From Syntrophomonadaceae bacterium (GTDB taxonomy: Bacteria; Bacillota; Dethiobacteria; DTU022), in NCBI GenBank assembly GCA_003558195.1, contig PWMM01000312.1, positions 1 to 12,478 of the forward strand: a stretch of DNA of 12,478 nt, given 5' to 3'. Of this stretch, positions 1-5,916 are shown piece after piece. The notes beneath the pieces are model-generated. The model was not told the DNA's origin, did not search any database, and saw only the letters and a program-made list of their open reading frames with translations. The stretch's first letter is position 1; every line of letters starts with the position of its first letter. The position numbers and the translations under genes are program-made.

Positions 1-642
1 GACATCACTTTTGGTTTCGACTCAGCAGTTACAACGGCTACTGAGGCTATTGATAAAATCCATACCACCGCTGAATCTCATCATCGTATTATGGTAGTTG
101 AAGTAATGGGCCGTGATTCTGGGTGGATTGCCCTGCAGGCTGGGATGGCCGGCGGTGGGGATATTATTCTTATTCCCGAAATCCCTTTTGAATTTACCTA
201 TATCGTAGATAAGATCAGGGAACGCAACAGCCGGGGCAAAAAATTCAGCATCATTGTAGTAGCTGAAGGGGCTTACCCGGTTGGTGAAGAGCCGCTATAT
301 CAGGTTAAAGGCCAGGTAAAAAGGTTGGGTGGTATCAGTACTGTCATTGCCCGGGAAATTGAAAAACGGACCGCCATGGAAAGCAGGGCCACCGTACTGG
401 GGCATTTGCAGCGTGGTGGTAGCCCCACTTCCTATGACCGGGTTCTCGCTACCCGGTTCGGGGTGAAAGCGGTGGAACTGATCCGTGCTGAAACATTTAA
501 TCAAATGGTATGTCTCAGGGGTTACGACATTGAATCTGTCCCCCTGGAGAAAGCTGTAACAGGCACCAAGCGAGTCGACCCCTCCAGCCAGCAGGTCCGC
601 GCCGCTATTGCCGTCGGCACCTGTTTTGGCTACCCCCTCTAA
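1..642 (+). CDS. pfkA: 6-phosphofructokinase, C-terminal part (5' end outside window)
   Basis: Phosphorylates fructose 6-phosphate to fructose 1,6-bisphosphate in cytoplasmic glycolysis. The reading frame is open from base 1 and gives 213 residues ending in GYPL. Family landmarks are the stretch DITFGFDSAV followed by TATEAIDKIH, the sugar-phosphate loop MGRDSGWIAL, AGGGDIILIPE, IIVVAEGA, and the C-terminal block VLGHLQRGGSPTSYDRVLATRFG. The catalytic TIDND motif should lie just upstream of the window. MGRxxGWIAL and about 28 more C-terminal residues than the short E. coli type point to the longer group III PFKs, which include both ATP- and pyrophosphate-dependent enzymes. The residues that decide between these donors lie upstream and cannot be read here. 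It converges on the ECF operon with a 33-nt gap. Family identity is certain; the phosphoryl donor is open. Confidence 0.95.
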   Translation, partial: DITFGFDSAVTTATEAIDKIHTTAESHHRIMVVEVMGRDSGWIALQAGMAGGGDIILIPEIPFEFTYIVDKIRERNSRGKKFSIIVVAEGAYPVGEEPLYQVKGQVKRLGGISTVIAREIEKRTAMESRATVLGHLQRGGSPTSYDRVLATRFGVKAVELIRAETFNQMVCLRGYDIESVPLEKAVTGTKRVDPSSQQVRAAIAVGTCFGYPL

Positions 643-663
643 CCTGGGACAGGAGGACAGGTT
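641..663. repeat. Short inverted repeat with an internal GGACAGG tandem, between convergent genes
   Basis: AACCTG (641-646) is complementary to CAGGTT (658-663) around an 11-nt loop, and the heptamer GGACAGG occurs twice (647-653 and 655-661). The repeat starts in the pfk stop codon and fills most of the 33 nt before the ecfT stop. It could be a weak bidirectional terminator, but no T tract follows on either strand. It could also be a copy of a small dispersed repeat. Confidence 0.35.
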
Positions 664-675
664 CATTGTTCAAGG

Positions 676-1503
676 CTAGATCATGGGGGGAGTGAAGATG
701 ATGGTTGTTATTATTATGCCGCTGTAAATAAGCATTATTGCTGCTGCGGAAAAGTCGGCATTGCTCATTTGCAGGGTCTTCATTTTAGTCCTTCCTTTTC
801 CTCCGGTGTAACTCCTGGCATCCATAGCTACAATTAACTCTTCAGCTCTTTTAAACGCTCCGATAAAAAGGGGTAGGAAAACTGGAAAGATTTTTTTTGT
901 TTTCTGAATAAAATTACCCCGATCAAAGGCAACGCCGCGTGCCATCTGGGCTTTCATGATTTTTTCCAGTTCTTCTGCAAGGATCAATACAAACCGCAGG
1001 GCGATTACAAGGGTCATGACCAGTTCCTGTGAAGGAAGCCCGATCATTCGCAAAGGTTTTAAAAGGCTTTCCAGGCCATCGGTGAGGTTAACTACAGAAG
1101 TAGTCAAGGTTAGAAATGTTGTAACTATGAATAGAAATAGTACCCGTAAAATTATCAGGTTGCCCATATGCAATCCTGCTGCTGTAGCTTCAAATATCCA
1201 CCAGTTAAAGTACACAGTGGCTCCAGGGCTTTTGAATAAAAAAAGCTGAAAGAACCACATGATAACCAGGACTGGAAGCATTGGTTTTAAGCCTCGCAAA
1301 GCATAACCAGCCGGGATCCCAGAAATAATTACCAGGGCCCCGATAAAAATAGCTGAAAAGGCAAAAGCGACATATGACCGGGAAAGTAAGAGCAGAATAA
1401 TGATTAATGTTACAGCTAATATTTTTGTCCGTGGATCGAGATTGTGGATTTTACTTTTACCCGGAAGGTAGACTCCCAGTGTAATGTTTTTAGTTAGTTC
1501 CAT
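676..1503 (-). CDS. ecfT: ECF transporter transmembrane (T) component EcfT
   Basis: Membrane scaffold of an energy-coupling factor vitamin/micronutrient importer. It links the ATPase pair to the substrate-binding S component. The 275-residue protein has the usual EcfT plan: an N-terminal PGKSKIHNLDPRTKIL segment, several hydrophobic helices (about residues 27-60, 70-90, 108-140), then a cytoplasmic domain with the two coupling-helix Ala-Arg motifs, MARG near residue 188 and DARS near residue 229, and a final membrane helix. Length is normal for the family. Its ATG overlaps the last base of the ecfA2 stop codon (TAATG), so translation is probably coupled. It is the last gene of the ecfS-ecfA1-ecfA2-ecfT operon. 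Family assignment is firm; the substrate is not set by this subunit. Confidence 0.95.
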   Translation of the reverse strand: MELTKNITLGVYLPGKSKIHNLDPRTKILAVTLIIILLLLSRSYVAFAFSAIFIGALVIISGIPAGYALRGLKPMLPVLVIMWFFQLFLFKSPGATVYFNWWIFEATAAGLHMGNLIILRVLFLFIVTTFLTLTTSVVNLTDGLESLLKPLRMIGLPSQELVMTLVIALRFVLILAEELEKIMKAQMARGVAFDRGNFIQKTKKIFPVFLPLFIGAFKRAEELIVAMDARSYTGGKGRTKMKTLQMSNADFSAAAIMLIYSGIIITTIIFTPPMI

Positions 1504-2369
1504 TATCTGGAGCCCTCCATCTCGCGTAGGGTAGCAGTAATTGAGAGTAGAGCTTCATTAACACTTAAAATACCGTCAGGAAGGTTAAAACCGGCGTCTT
1601 TGAGCTTGTCAATAAAAACAGTTACCTCCGGGAGTTCCAGGCCAATTGATCTAAGTTCGTTAAACCTGGAAAAAACCTCCCTGGTAGAACCATCCATAAA
1701 GATTTTTCCATTATTTATGACTATAATCCTCTGAGCAACCGTAGCAACTTCATCCATGCTGTTGCTAATAAAGACTATGGTAATATTTTGACTGTTGTGC
1801 AAGTTTTGAATTACAGCGAGTATTTCTTCTCTGCCTCGTGGATCAAGGCCGGCTGTTATATCATCTAAAACCAGTACTTTAGGTTTGCAGGCCAGGACCC
1901 CGGCTATTGCAGCACGCCTTTTTTGTCCACCACTGAGAGCGAAAATATCGCGATCATAAAAGATATTATAATCAAGGCCGACCAGGGCCATTGCTTCACG
2001 TACCCTTTTATCTATTTCTTCCCTGGACAATTGCTGATTACCTGGTCCAAAAGCTATATCTGCTCCCACTGTGGGTGCAAAAAGCTGATATTCTGGATTT
2101 TGAAAAACATAGCCAACCCGGTGCCGTATTGTCATCAGGTCAGTCTTTTTATTGCTTGTATCCCAGCCGTCAACCAGCACCTTTCCCTTATGGGGAATAT
2201 GAAGGGCGTTGAAATGTTGAGCCAGGGTTGTTTTGCCAGCCCTGGTTGGCCCGATAATGCCAACAAATTCACCTTCTGCGATGGACAAAGAAATATCGAA
2301 GAGGACCTGTTTTTCGAAAGGGGTTCCTTCTTTAAAGCTGTGGTTTAGATCTATTACTTCAATTGGCAT
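1503..2369 (-). CDS. ecfA2: ECF transporter ATPase EcfA2, with non-canonical catalytic residues
   Basis: Second ATPase of the ECF importer, on the cytoplasmic side of EcfT. In 288 residues it has Walker A GPTRAGKT (residues 40-47), Q-loop VFQNPEYQ, signature LSGGQ (145-149), Walker B VLVLDD and D-loop GLDP. Two residues depart from the family norm. The catalytic glutamate after Walker B is Asp170 (LDDITAGLDP instead of LDEPTAGLDP; codon at 1860-1862), and the switch histidine is Asn203 (ISNSMDEV instead of THSM; codon at 1761-1763). Both were checked on the nucleotides. The ATP site built on this subunit is therefore likely weak or inactive in hydrolysis, by analogy with degenerate sites of heterodimeric ABC proteins. 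The ATG lies inside the end of ecfA1 (16-nt overlap), with a GGAGG about 16 nt upstream. Confidence 0.95.
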   Translation of the reverse strand: MPIEVIDLNHSFKEGTPFEKQVLFDISLSIAEGEFVGIIGPTRAGKTTLAQHFNALHIPHKGKVLVDGWDTSNKKTDLMTIRHRVGYVFQNPEYQLFAPTVGADIAFGPGNQQLSREEIDKRVREAMALVGLDYNIFYDRDIFALSGGQKRRAAIAGVLACKPKVLVLDDITAGLDPRGREEILAVIQNLHNSQNITIVFISNSMDEVATVAQRIIVINNGKIFMDGSTREVFSRFNELRSIGLELPEVTVFIDKLKDAGFNLPDGILSVNEALLSITATLREMEGSR

Positions 2370-3193
2370 ATTGATTCAACTAAGTCCTCCATGTTAATGA
2401 TGTTCGGCTTAATATTGAATCCTTCCTGCCGCAGGCCTTCAGCAATTTTTGATGCTACCGGTAACTCCAGCCCGCTTTTTTTTAAATTTTCACCATTCTG
2501 GAAGAGGTCGCAAGGGCTGCCAGCTATCTTAATTGAGCCATTATCCATTACTAGCATACGGTCACAGTGGATCACTTCATTCATAAAATGTGTTAATAAG
2601 ACAATGGTGATATTTTCTTCACGGTTTAATTGTAGAATACTTTCTAAAACTTCCCGGCGCCCTCGAGGATCTAAATGAGCGGTTGGTTCATCCAGGATTA
2701 TACATTCGGGTTTCATAGCTAAAACGCCGGCAATTGCTACCTTTTGCTTTTGCCCTTCAGATAAACTATGCGGATTCTCCCTTCTTAGTTCCTGCAGTCC
2801 CATGGTATGTAAAGCCCAGTTTACTCTTTCTATAATTTCAGGTTGCGGCAAGCCCAAATTCTCAGGGCCGAAGGCTATATCTTCTTCCACCAGGCTGGTG
2901 ACCAGCTGGTTATCCGGATTTTGAAAAACCATACCGATGATTTTACGGATTAAAGGGATATTTTGCTTATTGCTGGTGGATAAACCTTTAACAGATACCT
3001 CTCCCTTGCTGGGTAGGAGCAGGGCATTAAAATGCCGGGCCAAAGTTGATTTGCCTGAACCGTTTTGACCGGTAATAGCCAGTATTTCTCCCTGGTGTAT
3101 TTCCATACTTACATTGTCCAGCGCTTTCACTTCATCCTTGGTGCCAGAGCGATAGCAGTGGGTGAGGCTATTAGTTTTTATTAAAAATTTCAA
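2354..3193 (-). CDS. ecfA1: ECF transporter ATPase EcfA1
   Basis: First ATPase of the ECF importer; it pairs with EcfA2 to drive EcfT. In 279 residues it has Walker A GQNGSGKS (42-49), Q-loop MVFQNPDNQ, Walker B CIILDE with intact catalytic Glu169, D-loop HLDP and switch His202 (LLTHFM). The signature motif is LSEGQ (144-148), with Glu146 where LSGGQ is usual. In the expected head-to-tail dimer, this subunit's good catalytic residues face the normal LSGGQ of EcfA2, while its altered signature faces the degenerate EcfA2 site. The start is TTG (3191-3193) with GGAGA upstream at 9-10 nt. An ATG 16 nt upstream is out of frame. It follows the S component by 25 nt and overlaps ecfA2 by 16 nt. Confidence 0.95.
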   Translation of the reverse strand: MKFLIKTNSLTHCYRSGTKDEVKALDNVSMEIHQGEILAITGQNGSGKSTLARHFNALLLPSKGEVSVKGLSTSNKQNIPLIRKIIGMVFQNPDNQLVTSLVEEDIAFGPENLGLPQPEIIERVNWALHTMGLQELRRENPHSLSEGQKQKVAIAGVLAMKPECIILDEPTAHLDPRGRREVLESILQLNREENITIVLLTHFMNEVIHCDRMLVMDNGSIKIAGSPCDLFQNGENLKKSGLELPVASKIAEGLRQEGFNIKPNIINMEDLVESICQLK

Positions 3194-3218
3194 TAGTTAA
3201 TGTCTCCATAACTCAGGC

Positions 3219-3830
3219 TTATTCTTCCGTAGGACGAACTCTCTGAATGCCCTGGACCAGGACAACAGTTAAAATGGCGGCCAGTATTAGCTCTGGCAGG
3301 CCATGCAAGACTCCAATTGAGATAGAAACCTCAGGCGGCAAATAGCCTCTCCAGGTAGCCATACCTAAAACCAGGACCGTATTGGTGGCAGAACCAAAGG
3401 CTCCGGCTAATAAACAGGGTAGGATCATGTTTAATTTATATTTTGAACCATTTGAACGGGATAAGGTACCGCTTTCTTTCGAACTTGTGCTTGAAATTGG
3501 ACGGGAAACAAGATCAATTGCTCTTTTACTTAAATAGTAGACCAGGTATGAAATAACACCGATAAACAGTCGGGGAAAGATGGAGACCAGTGGATCGGCA
3601 AAAAAAGGAGCACCAGGTTGCAGAAAACTAAAAAGGCCAAATATAGCACCAGTAATTAAACCCACCACGGGACCTTCTAAAACACCGCCCAGGATTACAG
3701 GTATGTGCATTATAGTAGCGTGGCCGGCTGGAGTAGGAACGGGGATAAAACCAAGCCTGGTTACTCCCAGTAATATTGCAATGGCTCCTAGTATACCTGA
3801 AATGACGATTTTTCTTACTGATAAGCTCAT
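3219..3830 (-). CDS. ECF transporter S component, substrate unknown
   Basis: Substrate-binding integral membrane subunit of the ECF importer and first gene of the operon. The 203 residues form about six hydrophobic segments (near residues 8-28, 38-60, 62-78, 84-104, 137-160, 168-195). A Ser-rich polar loop (about 112-130) precedes the last two. Typical S-component sequence is visible: an N-terminal RKIVISGILGAIAILLG, then ATIMHIPVILGG, GPVVGLITGAIFGLFSF and a PLVSIFPRLFIGVISY segment. This resembles the general ECF_trnsprt-type S proteins sometimes labelled PanT (pantothenate), but I cannot fix the ligand, and no riboswitch was recognised upstream to suggest one. The ATG at 3828-3830 has GGAGG about 13 nt upstream. 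Linkage to its own A-A-T genes suggests a dedicated rather than a shared module (inference). Confidence 0.88.
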   Translation of the reverse strand: MSLSVRKIVISGILGAIAILLGVTRLGFIPVPTPAGHATIMHIPVILGGVLEGPVVGLITGAIFGLFSFLQPGAPFFADPLVSIFPRLFIGVISYLVYYLSKRAIDLVSRPISSTSSKESGTLSRSNGSKYKLNMILPCLLAGAFGSATNTVLVLGMATWRGYLPPEVSISIGVLHGLPELILAAILTVVLVQGIQRVRPTEE

Positions 3831-3940
3831 GTTAACTCACTGTCCTCCGTTCTATTATGTCAAAAGCCAATGTTAAAATTTCTACACTTGTAAAGCTAAT
3901 CCTTCACTATTATCATTTTGTGTTCATATTTTATACCTCG

Positions 3941-3970
3941 TGGCTAAAAACAGGCTTTTATATTTAGCCA
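3941..3970. repeat. Perfect 8-bp inverted repeat in the divergent intergenic region
   Basis: TGGCTAAA (3941-3948) and TTTAGCCA (3963-3970) form a perfect inverted repeat around a 14-nt centre. It lies about 110 nt upstream of the S-component start and about 88 nt upstream of the lipoprotein start, between divergently transcribed genes. No T run follows on either strand, so it is a poor terminator. An operator or an RNA leader hairpin is more likely. No convincing -35/-10 pair was found nearby. Confidence 0.45.
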
Positions 3971-4057
3971 AAATGCATCTTTACCATAGAAGGAATAGCC
4001 GCCTTTATGAAGAATATTATACAATACATTGTCATTTTATTAAAAGGGGGAACCTGT

Positions 4058-4525
4058 TTGAAGAAAAGAGCTTTTTCAAATAACAACAATTGGAAACCGT
4101 GTATGGTACTATTCTTGGCGACGGTTATCTTTTTTTGTACTGGATGTGGGCAAGACGAACCTGAAAATGAAACAGAGAGAATTCCTGAAAGCATTTCGGT
4201 AGAAGGAGCAACATTGCAGACGGGATATGAGATTGATGACGATTACATGATTGTTTCAAAACAAACAACTTTTAAAGCTAATGAGGATTTTTACTTCTCC
4301 TTTTACAATAAAGAGCCTTTTGGAGTTGAAGAAGTCCTGATAGAACTTATATACAGCGGTAGCGGAGAAGTAAAAGCTGATAATAAATATGAGGTCGATC
4401 CAGATGGGGATACTGTTTATGATATGATTTGGTTTGGCCAGCCAGGGATCTATAAAGTATCTGCCCAGGTTGGAGAAGAAGTTCGTGCTATGCAGGAAGT
4501 TATTATAGAAGCAGAGAACAATTAA
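4058..4525 (+). CDS. Small predicted lipoprotein of unknown function
   Basis: I do not recognise the family. The best start is TTG at 4058-4060: the sequence AAGGGGG (4044-4050) sits 7 nt upstream, and the start yields a classic lipoprotein leader. An in-frame ATG at 4007 would add 17 residues, place the ribosome site inside the gene and spoil the signal peptide. The 155-residue product starts with basic KKR, then a hydrophobic core MVLFLATVIFF and the lipobox-like FCTGC with Cys30 as the likely lipidated residue. The mature part is acidic (DEPENETE next to the lipid site) and rich in alternating hydrophobic/polar strands ending in YKVSAQVGEEVRAMQEVIIEAE, which suggests an Ig-like beta-sandwich exposed outside the membrane (inference). 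It diverges from the ECF operon and precedes the aminotransferase by 110 nt. Function is unknown. Confidence 0.8.
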   Translation: MKKRAFSNNNNWKPCMVLFLATVIFFCTGCGQDEPENETERIPESISVEGATLQTGYEIDDDYMIVSKQTTFKANEDFYFSFYNKEPFGVEEVLIELIYSGSGEVKADNKYEVDPDGDTVYDMIWFGQPGIYKVSAQVGEEVRAMQEVIIEAENN

Positions 4526-4532
4526 TTTGCAT

Positions 4533-4594
4533 AAGCTTTATATTAAAAATTCCTACCTGTTTGCCTGGAAGTTTATTCCCAAGCCTTATATTAA
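4533..4594. repeat. Near-identical 14-nt direct repeats upstream of the aminotransferase gene
   Basis: AAGCTTTATATTAA (4533-4546) recurs as AAGCCTTATATTAA (4581-4594), 13 of 14 bases alike, 48 nt apart start to start. Both lie in the 110-nt gap before the aminotransferase gene and could be paired regulator sites. Their AT-rich content means chance cannot be excluded. Confidence 0.3.
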
Positions 4595-4635
4595 GCACTT
4601 ATTAGAGCTGGATGACTATGAAAGGAGGTTTTTTC

Positions 4636-5790
4636 ATGAGAGATTTCACATCGTCTGTACTTGATCACATTGGCTTTTCTGGAATCAGGGCTGTTTTTGA
4701 TAAGGCAACCCAGTTAGAAGCACAGGGTAAAAAAGTTGTGCATTTAGAAATAGGCAGGCTTGACTTTGATACTCCGCAGCATATTAAAGAGGCGGCAAAA
4801 AAAGCATTGGACGATGGCCTGGTTCATTATGCCCCTAATTTAGGTTTGCCAGTTTTCAGGGAAGCAGTTAAGAATCACCTGCTTAAACAGCATAACCTTA
4901 ACTATTCTGAAAAAGAAATTATTGCAACTATGGGGGCTACCCAGGGAGTTTTTCTTGCCATGGGAGCGTTTTTGGATCAGGGCGATGAGGTGATCATCCC
5001 TTCGCCTACCTTTGTTAGTTACCTTAATGCCCCTCGTTTTTTCGGCGGTGTTCCGGTGCCTCTTGAAATGAAAGCTGAAGATGGATTCCAGATTAATTTA
5101 AAAGAGCTGGAACAGAAAATTACTAACCGGACAAAAATGTTGGTTATTATATCTCCCCATAACCCCACCGGGACTGTTTTAAGCAAAGAAACTCTTGAAG
5201 GAGTAGCGGATCTGGCCCGGCGCCACGATATCCTGATCTTAAGTGATGAAGTTTATGATCAAATGGTCTTTGATGGTGAGCATATTAGTATTTCCACTTT
5301 ACCTGGGATGTGGGAGCGCACTATCCTGGCCAATTCTTTTTCAAAAACATATTCCATGACCGGTTGGAGGCTGGGTTACCTGGCGGCTCCTGAAAAGCTC
5401 ATGTCCGCTATGCTACGGGTTCATCAGTATGCTGTTGGCTCGTCAACGGCTTTTGTGCAGGCAGCAGGAGCTGTAGCGCTTAATGAATCGCAGGACTGTG
5501 TTAAGGAGATGGCCGCTATCTTAGCAGAAAGAAGGTCTTTCCTTATCAAAAGCTTAAACCCTAAACTTGTTCCAGTTAAACCACAGGGAGCATTTTACTT
5601 TTTCCTTGATGTTAGGTCTACCGGTTACTCTTCAGAGGAAGCTGTTAACCGCTTGCTATATGAAGGGGTTGCAACTGTGCCTGGCACGGCTTTCGGAGCC
5701 GGAGGGGAAGGTTTTATTCGACTTGCTTATGCTACGAACTTGGATGAGCTGAAATATGCTGCTGAAAAAATTGAAAAAGTGCTTGGCTAA
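4636..5790 (+). CDS. PLP-dependent class I/II aminotransferase
   Basis: Transfers an amino group between an amino acid and a 2-oxo acid using pyridoxal phosphate, in the cytoplasm. From ATG 4636 (AAAGGAGG at 4621-4628, 7 nt away) it has 384 residues, normal for AspB-like fold-type I enzymes. An ATG at 4612 would lie upstream of that ribosome site. Visible residues are Asn176 in the NPTG motif, Asp204 and Tyr207 in SDEVYDQ, the Schiff-base Lys237 in NSFSKTYSMTGWRLGY, and the carboxylate-binding Arg362 in GFIRLAYA. The N-terminal substrate loop reads IGRLDFDTP, where the family usually has G-x-PDF, so this loop is atypical. The substrate cannot be set: aspartate, aromatic or branched-chain amino acids are all possible. 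It is followed after 126 nt by AOR, so a link between transamination products and aldehyde oxidation is plausible (inference). Confidence 0.93.
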   Translation: MRDFTSSVLDHIGFSGIRAVFDKATQLEAQGKKVVHLEIGRLDFDTPQHIKEAAKKALDDGLVHYAPNLGLPVFREAVKNHLLKQHNLNYSEKEIIATMGATQGVFLAMGAFLDQGDEVIIPSPTFVSYLNAPRFFGGVPVPLEMKAEDGFQINLKELEQKITNRTKMLVIISPHNPTGTVLSKETLEGVADLARRHDILILSDEVYDQMVFDGEHISISTLPGMWERTILANSFSKTYSMTGWRLGYLAAPEKLMSAMLRVHQYAVGSSTAFVQAAGAVALNESQDCVKEMAAILAERRSFLIKSLNPKLVPVKPQGAFYFFLDVRSTGYSSEEAVNRLLYEGVATVPGTAFGAGGEGFIRLAYATNLDELKYAAEKIEKVLG

Positions 5791-5916
5791 TTAATAGGAC
5801 AGCTGAAAGTGAAGTAAATTGAAGGTTGGTTCAGTTTGGGTTTTATGAATTGTAGCTGTAAAATGTTTGATAGCTAGTAAAGATAATTTAATTACTCAAG
5901 GAGGTAGATTACTAGA

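Noticed and set aside
1923..2348. 141-codon open frame on the + strand opposite ecfA2
   Set aside because: It is antisense to a clear ATPase gene, with odd composition and no family motif.
3831..3940. Possible vitamin riboswitch in the ECF operon leader
   Set aside because: I looked for conserved cores of common vitamin and cofactor riboswitches (cobalamin, FMN, TPP, THF, preQ1) and recognised none.
4007..4057. ATG at 4007 as the lipoprotein gene start
   Set aside because: The strong ribosome site at 4044-4050 and the signal peptide architecture both favour TTG 4058.
4612..4635. ATG codons at 4612 and 4618 as the aminotransferase start
   Set aside because: They lie upstream of the AAAGGAGG site, which is correctly spaced only for ATG 4636.
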